The notes under the pieces were generated by a model. The model had not been told where the DNA came from. It made no database searches and saw only the letters and a list, made by a program, of their open reading frames with translations. From NCBI GenBank assembly GCA_016708785.1, contig JADJFC010000006.1, positions 62,001 to 126,000 on the forward strand: DNA of 64,000 bases, read 5' to 3'. Every line of letters begins with the position of its first letter. Within the stretch, counting starts at the first letter, position 1. The DNA is from Bacteroidota bacterium. GTDB taxonomy: Bacteria > Bacteroidota > Bacteroidia > AKYH767-A > 2013-40CM-41-45. The translations under genes and the position numbers were made by a program. This document shows positions 54,999-63,023 of the stretch, one piece after another.

Positions 54999-55973
54999 TT
55001 AAGGATTTTTCCACTTCTCCATAATCCCAGGTAAATCTTTTTTATACTGCTCCACATCCCATACCAAATTCCAATTTAATAAATATTCAGCAAGTGGTTG
55101 AAGTCCCACTTCTGCTCTACGTTTATCAACATTGTCAGGATCTTCGAGCGGTGAAACATAATATGATTGAGTTTTAATATCACGATTAATTTGACTTCCG
55201 TAAATCTGCATTCTGCCCTGGCGTAATGCTACCCTGTCTTCTAATAAAGCCAAACTACTTCCTTTTGCTTTTCCGTTCTTCACTGCCTGGCGCATCATTG
55301 GAAGATAACGCTCTTGAGTTTTAATATCCGAGTGCTGAATGACCAAAAACAAGGTTGTATTTCCTTGTTCGCCGACAACATCTTCTCCAAGCCAGCCTCT
55401 TGTATCAAGTATTGTTTTCACCTTGATCAGATTGATTGAATCCTTTTCACTGATCATTTTCCAATGCGCTTTTAACTCCTTTGAATCAACTCCGTAAATT
55501 GCTTCGACTTCTTTCAGCTGTTGTCTGCCATTCTGGTCATCATTAAAAATTGAATCCAGAGTTGCAACCAATGTTTTATCCAGATTAGCTTCTGCTTTTT
55601 CTTTGTTACTTTTGATCTGCTCAAGCAACTCATTCCATCTTTTATCAGAATGCAAAGAAGTCAAATCCGGATCTGTTACTATATCATTGTAATCTTTGTA
55701 ATTCATCTTTTTTACAATAATATTTAGCTGAAATAATGCGCTATCAACTTCATTCGCCAAAGCCCAAGAACAAGCAGCATTATAACGATCAACTAAATAA
55801 CCTTTCCATCCGAAAGTTTTAAATGCCTTAGAATATTCTATTGCGGATTCTCTATAATTCTGTATTCTATACAATGAATCAGCAGTAGTCACGAAGGCAT
55901 TGTATTCTGTGTCTTGGCTGAAAGCATTGCATGCGACAATTAATGAAAACAAGAAGGTGATTAGACTTTTCAT
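54999..55973 (-). CDS. Secreted DUF6624 protein with TPR-like N-terminus
   Basis: 324 residues. The signal peptide is MKSLITFLFSLIVACNAFS. Residues about 25-120 look like tetratricopeptide helices (YNAFVTTADSLYRIQNYRESAIEYSKAF, YNAACSWALANEVDSALFQLNIIV). The C-terminal half has the DUF6624 pattern: LDTRGWLGEDVVGEQGNTTLFLVIQHSDIKTQERYLPMMRQAVKNG, ALLEDRVALRQGRMQIYGSQ and DKRRAEVGLQPLAEYL. Function unknown. Confidence 0.85.
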   Translation of the reverse strand: MKSLITFLFSLIVACNAFSQDTEYNAFVTTADSLYRIQNYRESAIEYSKAFKTFGWKGYLVDRYNAACSWALANEVDSALFQLNIIVKKMNYKDYNDIVTDPDLTSLHSDKRWNELLEQIKSNKEKAEANLDKTLVATLDSIFNDDQNGRQQLKEVEAIYGVDSKELKAHWKMISEKDSINLIKVKTILDTRGWLGEDVVGEQGNTTLFLVIQHSDIKTQERYLPMMRQAVKNGKAKGSSLALLEDRVALRQGRMQIYGSQINRDIKTQSYYVSPLEDPDNVDKRRAEVGLQPLAEYLLNWNLVWDVEQYKKDLPGIMEKWKNP

Positions 55974-55987
55974 TTTTGATTTGATTA

Positions 55988-56283
55988 TTAATTATGTTGA
56001 ACAACAAATCGCTCTATTGAAAACTCATCTTGATCAGAGTACCGAAGGAGATATATTCCATTTTCAAGTGAACTTACCTCAATGGCATCACCTTTAAAAT
56101 TCGAATTATGATAAAGTTTCTGTCCCAAACAATTTAAGATTTTAACCGATAGGTTTCCGTCTGAAGTTCTTCTGCCAATAATCAATTGATCAGATCCGGA
56201 TTTGGATAAATAGAAACCAAGTTATCATTTCTGAAAGATATTAATAATTCTTCCCAAACAAAATGGTGTTGACTATAAATAAA
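55988..56283 (-). pseudogene. Orphan T9SS sorting-domain remnant
   Basis: About 95 codons preserving only a C-terminal sorting domain: NDNLVSIYPNPGSDQLIIGRRTSDGNLSVKILNCLGQKLYH ... LENGIYLLRYSDQDEFSIERFVVQHN. One indel in the CCGGATC stretch near 56190-56200 splits the frame. A TGA closes the frame at 56284-56286 and no upstream secreted domain is found. It is likely the tail of a larger gene lost by deletion. An intact short gene is unlikely. Confidence 0.65.
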
Positions 56284-56317
56284 TCAACATCAACACAAAA
56301 CTGAGAAATTACACAAA

Positions 56318-56836
56318 TTACCCCTCCATTAATTCTTCTCCGGCTTTTCTCCGAAATCCGGATTTGTAATATTGCATCAACATAAAAGATATCAGAAGGC
56401 CGGTACATCCCCCTTCTATGACAATTGAAGCAGCAACTTTGAATGGAGTGACAGCCTCTCCACCCATAAACAACGAATTCTTTTTAAGAAGCTCAAGTAT
56501 TGCAACATCCAAACGTATCAACCAAAAGTATACTGTTAATGAAAACAGTAATACACTTACAACAGTTGTTATGATTCCCAATGTCAGTCCGGGCAGGTAA
56601 TCAACTGTCAATTGAGTCTTAGTCCTATAATAACGATACATCAACATCAATCCTGCTCCAATAATAACTGCATTGAATGCCCAAGCCAATTCACTTTCAA
56701 TTAAACTTGAAGATTTCATAAGAATGAAATAAATCAGCAAAGAAATCCAAATCATCACTCCTGCTTTAATTCCTACGCCTTCAATTGAGACTTTGACCAT
56801 TTCTTTTTCTTTTCGATTTTCTACAGTTGGTTCCAT
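56318..56836 (-). CDS. DUF4199-like membrane protein
   Basis: 172 residues from ATG 56836 (MEPTVENRKEKEMVKVSIEGVGIKAGVMIW). Four membrane helices: GVMIWISLLIYFILMKSS, AWAFNAVIIGAGLMLMYRYY, GLTLGIITTVVSVLLFSLTVYFWL and AASIVIEGGCTGLLISFMLMQYY. The layout fits DUF4199 and the clearer member at 61102. Function unknown. A pair of direct repeats lies upstream at 56953. Confidence 0.7.
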   Translation of the reverse strand: MEPTVENRKEKEMVKVSIEGVGIKAGVMIWISLLIYFILMKSSSLIESELAWAFNAVIIGAGLMLMYRYYRTKTQLTVDYLPGLTLGIITTVVSVLLFSLTVYFWLIRLDVAILELLKKNSLFMGGEAVTPFKVAASIVIEGGCTGLLISFMLMQYYKSGFRRKAGEELMEG

Positions 56837-56952
56837 TTGAATTGAAATTAGTAATCGGTTTATGTGTGCAAAGTGAAATAGGTTCACCTTATGTAAAATT
56901 ACCAATATCAGTTAAAAATAAAGTTGCAAAATTTCCCAAATTGCTTGCATAA

Positions 56953-56983
56953 TTCACACGTTTCGTATCTGATTTACACGTTT
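56953..56983. promoter_or_regulatory. Direct repeats TTYACACGTTT, two helical turns apart
   Basis: TTCACACGTTT at 56953-56963 and TTTACACGTTT at 56973-56983 are spaced exactly 20 bases start to start. They lie 117-147 bases upstream of the DUF4199-like gene (reverse). An activator or repressor binding the same DNA face twice would fit. The regulator is unknown. Confidence 0.4.
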
Positions 56984-57077
56984 TAACAGCTCTATTCTTC
57001 AATTCAAAGCTGATTTTATCGGCGATTTCTTTTGATTCTTCACAATTTCTTATCTAAATATCAGAATATTTTACCGC

Positions 57078-57147
57078 AATGAAATTACCACCCTGAAGCT
57101 AGGCGGAATTCTAAAATTCCGCCTAGCTTCAGGGTGGTAATTTCATT
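57078..57147. repeat. Perfect 33-bp inverted repeat with 4-base loop (element H)
   Basis: Left arm 57078-57110 and right arm 57115-57147 are exact reverse complements (AATGAAATTACCACCCTGAA...GGCGGAATT) around the loop CTAA. It lies in the spacer between the Usp gene and the DUF4199-like gene. Unlike the other hairpins here, its arms are not made of repeated words. Confidence 0.93.
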
Positions 57148-57229
57148 TAATGTAACCGGTCGTTCGTTAAAGTTGAGTATTTCGCTACTCAAAAATTCCA
57201 TGCGACAAAAATTAGACTGCTAAGGAATC

Positions 57230-58030
57230 TCATACATCATGCAATACCAAAAGTGGTAAATTTGTATGTGTCGCCATTTCTCTCGTATAGTGTTTTTCAA
57301 ATAGAGAACCCGATTCAGTAGCAATCATTGCTATCAATCCGCAATCAGTTTTTTTATCGAGATAATAATTAATACCTTCCAGAATATTATTACCAAAAAG
57401 TGTCACGCTTTTACTTTCAATCTCCGGCTTGAAAACAGAAAGAAGAAAGCTGCGTTCTATTTTTTTTAATTCAGGGAGTTTTGTGTGTTTCGGTCTCACA
57501 TTTAATACTCTTACCTTGGGCTCAAACATGAACATTGCCATTTCTTTAAGAATATTGACACATCGCTCATTTTCTAATAACTCAAGATCTGTTGCCAGAA
57601 CTATTCTGTTTTTTCCTCGCTTTATAAAATCTTTATATAATGCCATTTCAGGAATTACAAGAACAGGAATCTTAATTTCCGAAATCACATTCACTGCATT
57701 ACTTCCTATCAAAATTCGTTTTATACCACTTGCACCTTTTGTGCCCATAATGATCAGGTCAGGCTTTTCGGCAACGATCAATTCATTTAGAACGGAAATT
57801 AAATCGCCTTTAGCTAAAAGTGTTTCGCATTTCAAATCCGGACCGAATGAATCTTTTAAATTGGATTTTACCGATTCCAATTTGGATTTCGCTTCCATTT
57901 CATCATCGTCCCTTTGTAAAGTATTTAATACAATTAGTCGAACAGACGCTCTTTTCGACAACTCAGCGGCGAATGAAAGTGCATTGATGGATGCTTCAGA
58001 AAAATCGATGGGAGCTATTATAGCTTTCAT
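57230..58030 (-). CDS. Tandem universal stress protein
   Basis: 266 residues with two Usp domains. The first: MKAIIAPIDFSEASINALSFAAELSKRA with the ATP-binding motif GTKGASGIKRILIGSNA (G-2x-G-9x-G-S/T) near residue 97, then IPVLVIPEMALY. The second: NRIVLATDLELLENERCVNILKEMAMFM, ending THTNLPLLVLHDV, with a degenerate ATP site. Cytoplasmic; typically induced by stress or starvation. Confidence 0.93.
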   Translation of the reverse strand: MKAIIAPIDFSEASINALSFAAELSKRASVRLIVLNTLQRDDDEMEAKSKLESVKSNLKDSFGPDLKCETLLAKGDLISVLNELIVAEKPDLIIMGTKGASGIKRILIGSNAVNVISEIKIPVLVIPEMALYKDFIKRGKNRIVLATDLELLENERCVNILKEMAMFMFEPKVRVLNVRPKHTKLPELKKIERSFLLSVFKPEIESKSVTLFGNNILEGINYYLDKKTDCGLIAMIATESGSLFEKHYTREMATHTNLPLLVLHDV

Positions 58031-58168
58031 ATAATATATAGATTAAAAATGGTGGTCTAAACTTAGTAATAATTCTACAAATAAAAACCAATGCGATTTT
58101 AATTGATATTAAGGAAACTCTTCTAAGAAAGATATTGATATTTGAAGTTTAAATTCACACCCAACAAT

Positions 58169-58266
58169 ATCTGCGTTTAATCTGCGAGTTCCGCGAGATC
58201 TGCGGGAAATTTTTCTGTGTGGTTTTCTCCCGCAGATCTCGCAGAACTCGCAGATTAAGCGCAGAT
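58169..58266. repeat. Long CTGCG-word hairpin (family A, copy 4)
   Basis: Arms at 58169-58209 and 58225-58266 are near-perfect reverse complements; the middle word is CTGCGAGTTCTGCG, different from copies 1-3 but matched within the copy. Additional GCAGATTAA words trail to about 58287. Located between the Usp and propeller-protein genes. Confidence 0.9.
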
Positions 58267-58302
58267 TAAATGCAGATTAAAGCAGATTAAAAGAATAATT
58301 TA

Positions 58303-59424
58303 TTAATTCCTAATAACTGTGAATGACTCACTTGAATACTGACCTGATTTTATAAAATAATTTCCATCTGACAAATTCTCAATGTCAATTACAAAATTCT
58401 CTGTACTTATTTTTCCTGTCAGTACTGATCTTCCTGTTGAATCATAAATTGTGTAAACAGAACCTCGCAAATTACCGGCTGCTTTTATATTGATCTTATC
58501 GCGAGCAGGATTTGGATAAACAAAAATACTTTCTTGTTCGATTGCTTCAACATTTATTCCTGTAGAATAAGGAGGACCTACATAGATCATCAGATAATTG
58601 TTAGCTGCAATTCTTAATGCACTCGGATCTCCACCTTGAATATTTGTGTTCACATAGCCATTCCACATTCCACCATTGGGACTTGAATTAAACCAGATCC
58701 CATTACTACCTGCACCATAAAATCGCAAGTCACTTGAATCGTTGACCATGTAATTGCCTGTCCAATTGTGAGTGTTGTCTGATGGAATATCCTGCACTTT
58801 CATGAAATTAATTCCATCAGGAGAAATATAATGATATGCGCCCTGTTGCGGACTGCCAATTGGCGAAAGGTAATGGCATGCATTATTGAAAAACAATACT
58901 GCCGGATCAATCACTCTGTTAGTTGGCTCATCAACTCTTGCATTCGGTTCGAATGTGTAGTTAATTCCATCGACACTTAGTGCCGAATAAGTATTCACAG
59001 TTGAATCCAAACCTCCGACAGGAAATCCGTCGCTGGAAGAAAAATAGATCCTGACACTATCTCTATTTAAAACAACAAGCGTTGGATCGAATGGCCGTTG
59101 GTAATTTACCGGAAGTCCATTCACAACAATTGGTGTTGGTTGTGTCCATGTTATTCCATTATCGTATGAAAATTTTACGGCTACTCTATCCCATGACGGC
59201 GAAGGGTTCGGTGCTCTGAACCACTGAAAAACTGCAACCAACGTATCTCCTTTCCACCTGATAACGGAAGGAACACCCGATGAATCCTGGAAAATCGTTG
59301 GTGTATTAAATGAAATGCCATCATTTGACCATGCTATTTTAAGTGGTCGTTCCCACGGAAATCCTTGACCGAATAATTTTGATGTCGAAAAAATGAGCAA
59401 AAAAAGAAGGACGGCATTTTTCAT
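58303..59424 (-). CDS. T9SS-secreted sialidase/GH43-like propeller protein
   Basis: 373 residues. The signal peptide MKNAVLLFLLIFSTSKLFG is followed by repeats of a propeller-like kind: WSNDGISFNTPTIF, KFSYDNGITWTQPTPIV, SALSVDGINYTFEPN and YHYISPDGINFMKVQDI (S-x-D-G-x-x-[FW], Asp-box-like). These suggest a five- or six-bladed propeller of the sialidase or GH43/DUF1735 class, but the catalytic residues cannot be assigned. The C-terminus IFVYPNPARDKINIKAAG ... LSDGNYFIKSGQYSSESFTVIRN is a T9SS type A sorting domain. Surface or secreted carbohydrate-related protein is the best guess. Confidence 0.78.
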   Translation of the reverse strand: MKNAVLLFLLIFSTSKLFGQGFPWERPLKIAWSNDGISFNTPTIFQDSSGVPSVIRWKGDTLVAVFQWFRAPNPSPSWDRVAVKFSYDNGITWTQPTPIVVNGLPVNYQRPFDPTLVVLNRDSVRIYFSSSDGFPVGGLDSTVNTYSALSVDGINYTFEPNARVDEPTNRVIDPAVLFFNNACHYLSPIGSPQQGAYHYISPDGINFMKVQDIPSDNTHNWTGNYMVNDSSDLRFYGAGSNGIWFNSSPNGGMWNGYVNTNIQGGDPSALRIAANNYLMIYVGPPYSTGINVEAIEQESIFVYPNPARDKINIKAAGNLRGSVYTIYDSTGRSVLTGKISTENFVIDIENLSDGNYFIKSGQYSSESFTVIRN

Positions 59425-59467
59425 TTTGACGAGGATTTTTTTACTACTGATTTAGGACGAATATGGT

Positions 59468-59926
59468 TCATTTAAATATTCTATTGTCGAAAGGAAATTT
59501 TTCGACCTCAACAATTTTTATTCTTGCAAATTCTTTATGCCTTGGATTAATTAGAATATTATAATCACCTTTTGTAATTGCAGAAGGAATCATAAGTATA
59601 CAAAACTTTCCTTCAACAATAAAATCATCACCAAATTTTTGAGTTGATGTCGGATGAGGAAATTGCTTCCAGTCAACCGGCAACTCTGATTCGGAGATCA
59701 CTTTAATCGAAATATTGTCAGGAATATGAATGGTCACCATCATGTAGTCATCGGGCAAGGTTGCGAGTGTAAAATGGACAGCAACTTCTGCCATGGAAAG
59801 CGATCTATTCTTTGATGTATAAATCAACTCTACTCCAATTGAATTCCATCTGGCTCCTTTGAGTGAAGCCCCTATTCCTGAAAGTGTCCTTGCATATCTT
59901 TCTCTTGAAAGTCTAAATACCTCCAT
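59468..59926 (-). CDS. RES domain toxin
   Basis: 152 residues. The signature GARWNSIGVELIYTSKNRSLSMAEVAVHF carries the conserved Arg (R26) and Glu (E47) of the RES fold, with further hydrophobic segments to VIVEVEKFPFD-like end. RES toxins of RES-Xre pairs degrade NAD+ and stop growth. Its ATG is adjacent to the stop of the antitoxin gene, with no spacing, which is a common TA arrangement with the antitoxin first. Confidence 0.93.
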   Translation of the reverse strand: MEVFRLSRERYARTLSGIGASLKGARWNSIGVELIYTSKNRSLSMAEVAVHFTLATLPDDYMMVTIHIPDNISIKVISESELPVDWKQFPHPTSTQKFGDDFIVEGKFCILMIPSAITKGDYNILINPRHKEFARIKIVEVEKFPFDNRIFK

Positions 59927-60436
59927 CTATACAAGGATTCCATGATTGACCCTAATCAATTCACTTATGACTAATTCTTTTCCATAGGAATCGTTTAAAA
60001 GTTCAATTGGATTCAAATTTCCTAAAGAGTAATTTGGAGTATTTAACCATAGTTTTAACTTCTCCATATTGTTAAAAACATCAATCCCTATCTTTGTTAC
60101 TTCTGCCATTTCAATTATTTTTTCAGAATGTATTGGTTTAAAAGAATGTTCAGCAGCTGTTTTATATCGATGCAACGACTTTGTAGATATGTCGAGAAAC
60201 CGTGCCCAATCATTTTCTGTAAATGGTGTATAATTTTGGATCAACTTAAATAATGAATAAGGTATTCCTGCTCTGATTGCTAATATGATTAGCATTTTAT
60301 TTGACAAAAAATCATTGTAAGTTATTTTCCGGTCAAACTCCCAATAGAGATCTTTGATGCTAGGTTGATTTAAAAACATTGCAATCTCCTTATTAAGTTC
60401 CGTTTCGATTTTTGATTTTGTTGTTGCCATAATCAC
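59927..60436 (-). CDS. Xre-family antitoxin (MbcA/ParS, DUF2384)
   Basis: 169 residues; the start may be MIMATTKSK at 60436 or Met3. The N-terminal half contains a helix-turn-helix-like region (FTENDWARFLDISTKSLHRYK). The C-terminal half is the MbcA/ParS/Xre antitoxin domain: EMAEVTKIGIDVFNNMEKLKLWLNTPNYSLGNLNPIELLNDSYGKELVISELIRVNHG. It would bind and silence the RES toxin and repress the operon. Operator and promoter are visible at 60441-60485. Confidence 0.92.
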   Translation of the reverse strand: MIMATTKSKIETELNKEIAMFLNQPSIKDLYWEFDRKITYNDFLSNKMLIILAIRAGIPYSLFKLIQNYTPFTENDWARFLDISTKSLHRYKTAAEHSFKPIHSEKIIEMAEVTKIGIDVFNNMEKLKLWLNTPNYSLGNLNPIELLNDSYGKELVISELIRVNHGILV

Positions 60437-60440
60437 GTTT

Positions 60441-60485
60441 TGGACATTTGTCCATAAATATAAGACATATTTCCGTTTTTAGCAA
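60441..60485 (-). promoter_or_regulatory. Promoter and palindromic operator of the RES-Xre operon
   Basis: On the reverse strand: TTG at 60485-60483, 20 bases, then TATATTTA at 60462-60455, a Bacteroidota-type promoter with one mismatch in the -7 element. Directly after it comes the inverted repeat TGGACAAATGTCCA (60454-60441), the expected binding site for the Xre antitoxin. The start codon follows five bases later. Confidence 0.65.
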
Positions 60486-60682
60486 CTTTTACCATATTAA
60501 ATTCTGTTTTTCAACACTTTACAATAAGAAATTGAGATTTCCAATGTAAATTATTATCCCGCCTCCCGCACCATTTTTTATTTGACCTGGAATACAAAGA
60601 AAATAAATACGACTCAAATTTTAAACATCGTTGAAGTGTTAGCCACAAATAAAAAACATCATTCCATATTAAAAAATAATCA

Positions 60683-61096
60683 TCACTTCCCTTTAAGAGC
60701 CACTTCAATCAACTGTTCCAAAACTTTCACATCAACATCATCCAGCTTATTAATGTAAAGACAACCTACACCAGCCTTATGCTTGCCCAATTTTTTAAAG
60801 AGTGCTGCATGCGCTTTTAAATCCAAAACAAGATGCAAAGAAAGATTTGCTTTACGCGGCGAAAATCCAATCTTGAACCAATCGACTTCCCTTCCTGATG
60901 CCGGACTTTTATATCTCTTGTTTCCAAATCCAATCATTGAGCTACCCGACATTTTTGGTTTTTCTTTGCTGACTTTTTTCATCAGTTTAAGAATGACCAA
61001 ACTATCAAGCTGTTGTTGTTCATCCTTTATTTTGCTGATAAAATCTTCAACGCTGGATTCAGTTTCTTTTGTTTTTATTACTGCTACTTTTGCCAT
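60683..61096 (-). CDS. DUF1801 protein
   Basis: 137 residues. The YdhG/DUF1801 pattern is present: DSLVILKLMKKVSKEKPKMSGSSMIGFGNKRYKSPASGREVDWFKIGFSPRKANLSLHLVLD, ending ELYI-type GVGCLYINKLDDVDVKVLEQLIEVAL. Small cytoplasmic protein of unknown function. Five bases separate its start from the stop of the DUF4199 gene upstream, so they are probably co-transcribed. Confidence 0.88.
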   Translation of the reverse strand: MAKVAVIKTKETESSVEDFISKIKDEQQQLDSLVILKLMKKVSKEKPKMSGSSMIGFGNKRYKSPASGREVDWFKIGFSPRKANLSLHLVLDLKAHAALFKKLGKHKAGVGCLYINKLDDVDVKVLEQLIEVALKGK

Positions 61097-61101
61097 GTTG
61101 A

Positions 61102-61638
61102 TCAGGTTGTTGGTTGAGGTTTTCTTTTTAGAATTAACGAACTGATCAATGTTACGATCAATCCGACAGGTAAAATTTCCATGTACGTCATCAATGCATT
61201 GAAGAATGGATTTTTGTACATCTCTCCAAATTCTGCCATTTCAGTAGTTTGTTTTTCGATTTCTGCTGCACTTGCCCCGCTTGCTTTCAATTCATCCACC
61301 ATATGCGCAGCATATTTATCCATAAAATCAGGAATAAAGAAAAAGTAATCGACCAACCAGGCAAGGACATAAATAGTTGATGCGATCAAAACAATATATA
61401 ACCCTGTTTTAAATGCTTTTCCAAAAGTAATTACTCCATTATTGTATTTGTCTCTGAAATTACGGATCCCGACAAATACAAGCGAAAAGGCGAGTAACAT
61501 AGAAGCATACCCAATGAGCATACTTGTGTTATAGTCAATGCTGCCTTCACAATGACTGAGGTAGTTGACCGTTGACAGCATAAAAACAGAAACAATAATA
61601 CCTGCAATGAGGCCATAGACGATAATATTCTTTTTCAT
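61102..61638 (-). CDS. DUF4199 membrane protein
   Basis: 178 residues from ATG 61638 (MKKNIIVYGLIAGIIVSVFML). Four membrane helices: IVYGLIAGIIVSVFMLSTV, MLIGYASMLLAFSLVFVGI, GLYIVLIASTIYVLAWLVDYFFF and YMEILPVGLIVTLISSLIL. The F-R-D-K-Y-x-x-G-V-I-T-F-G-K-A-F-K-T-G segment and the EKQTTEMAEFGEMYKNP stretch identify DUF4199. Function unknown; commonly next to a LuxR-type regulator as here. Confidence 0.92.
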   Translation of the reverse strand: MKKNIIVYGLIAGIIVSVFMLSTVNYLSHCEGSIDYNTSMLIGYASMLLAFSLVFVGIRNFRDKYNNGVITFGKAFKTGLYIVLIASTIYVLAWLVDYFFFIPDFMDKYAAHMVDELKASGASAAEIEKQTTEMAEFGEMYKNPFFNALMTYMEILPVGLIVTLISSLILKRKPQPTT

Positions 61639-61743
61639 TTGGTTTGTATTTTTGTGCAAATGTGACCTATAGACATTCTTTTTCAGTCATACTTTCGGCC
61701 ATTTTTTTATATCGTGATTGTTTTCGTACTAAAGAAGGATAAA

Positions 61744-62238
61744 TCAAGGTATCAAACTTAATCTTTTTCCCATTTCAATGGCTTGTGTCCGTCGTTTCAC
61801 ATCCAGCTTTTCAAAAAGGTTCTGATTATGGGTTTTAACTGTGCTCAACGAAACAAATAGCCGGTCAGCGATCTCTTGATTACTGCATCCTTCTGCCATT
61901 AAACTCAAAACCTCCAGCTCCCTTTTGCTCAGTTCAAGTTCAGTTACCATGGACTCATTCAAAACAAAATTCTCGCTTTTGTTGATATACACTTCCTTTT
62001 CGACGACTACCGTTTTGATCTTTGGTTTCGAAAGTTTCAATGCAAGCCAGATCCCAAGTGACGTAAATATAACGGCAATTGCTCCGATATAGATCTCCAA
62101 GGAATGATCAAAAATGATGAATCGAAGTTCCAACCACTTCAACAAAAAAAGTAAAAGCGCCAGGCAAATGCTATAGGCAATTGTCGCTTTGTGCTTTTGG
62201 AAAAAAGATTCTTTGATATTTGTATTGTGAACGCCCAT
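61744..62238 (-). CDS. Membrane-anchored LuxR-type regulator
   Basis: 164 residues. Two membrane helices at the N-terminus (TIAYSICLALLLFLLKWLEL and LEIYIGAIAVIFTSLGIWLALKL), a linker, then a LuxR/GerE helix-turn-helix: LSKRELEVLSLMAEGCSNQEIADRLFVSLSTVKTHNQNLFEKLDVKRRTQAIEMGKRL. No receiver domain. It is in front of a DUF4199 gene in the same direction, which may be its target or partner. Confidence 0.93.
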   Translation of the reverse strand: MGVHNTNIKESFFQKHKATIAYSICLALLLFLLKWLELRFIIFDHSLEIYIGAIAVIFTSLGIWLALKLSKPKIKTVVVEKEVYINKSENFVLNESMVTELELSKRELEVLSLMAEGCSNQEIADRLFVSLSTVKTHNQNLFEKLDVKRRTQAIEMGKRLSLIP

Positions 62239-62343
62239 TTAACTGATGAAGTTTCGATATTTCAGGGTTACTAAAATAGGAAAAATCAATGTAATGGTGC
62301 AGTACCAATATGCAACGAATTATTTTTTGTATTAATTAGAGAC

Positions 62344-62835
62344 TCAATGCAAATCAAATGTCCGCACTAAGTCTCTATTTGGAGTACCGCTATGACAACT
62401 AATACAACCATTACCTTTATTTACTGTGGTAAAAACAACGGAACCATCTGTTCTATATTCAGCCCATAGCCAACCACTACCCGCATTTACGTTTGATGGA
62501 TCTTTTTTCATTACAGCGTACAAATTAATGGTACTGTCACTGAAAATTTCTTTCACAATGATCGAACCTGCCGGAAAACTGCTTCCTGCTGAAAGCTCTC
62601 CTGTACTGTCAAGAGCTGCCAATGCTGTTGAGTTAAAACGTAACTTAAAGGAACCGTGAGGACTTGGTGAAGCACCTGACAAGAGGTTGCCGCTTTGGTA
62701 GTAAGTATACCCACCCGCCGTAATTTCACTATAAAGTACAGCGTCAAAATCTACTTCGGTTTTATCCTTTTTACAAGACTGAAGAATAGCGATTGAAGCT
62801 ATGATTAAACTGATTGTGATAATTTTCCTTCTCAT
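62344..62835 (-). CDS. P460-like haem lipoprotein
   Basis: 163 residues from ATG 62835. Lipobox ends at Cys21 (MRRKIITISLIIASIAILQSC). The body resembles the cytochrome P460 fold: SFPAGSIIVKEIF, LYAVMKKDPSN, GWLWAEYRTDGSVVF and a C-terminal c-type haem motif CISCH (Cys144, Cys147, His148), followed by TPNRDLVRTF. Paralogous to the gene at 63471. Probably a periplasmic-facing haem protein; electron-transfer or oxidative partner unknown. Confidence 0.82.
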   Translation of the reverse strand: MRRKIITISLIIASIAILQSCKKDKTEVDFDAVLYSEITAGGYTYYQSGNLLSGASPSPHGSFKLRFNSTALAALDSTGELSAGSSFPAGSIIVKEIFSDSTINLYAVMKKDPSNVNAGSGWLWAEYRTDGSVVFTTVNKGNGCISCHSGTPNRDLVRTFDLH

Positions 62836-62956
62836 ATTATATAAATATTCATCCTGAACAAATTTAGTCAATTTAGTCTACAGTTAACAACTAATCAATA
62901 GACTTGTATGAACTGCTGTACATTATTTCTTTTCTGAGAAAACAGAAAGTGCAAAC

Positions 62957-62995
62957 AAAAAAAAAGGATTTCTAACAGTAATTGTTAGAAATCCT
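62957..62995 (-). terminator. Rho-independent terminator
   Basis: On the reverse strand: GGATTTCTAACAATTACTGT then TAGAAATCC, a 12-bp perfect stem with a five-base loop, followed by nine T. It ends transcription of the 63024 gene. Confidence 0.93.
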
Positions 62996-63023
62996 TAGTT
63001 ATATTTATGCTTTATTTCAATAA

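Noticed and set aside
59468..60436. NAD-related link between the RES toxin and nadE
   Set aside because: The genes are about 5 kb apart, in opposite directions, with unrelated genes between; proximity is probably chance.
60437..60682. Small gene between the antitoxin and DUF1801
   Set aside because: No frame with start, coding character or known family; AT-rich spacer.
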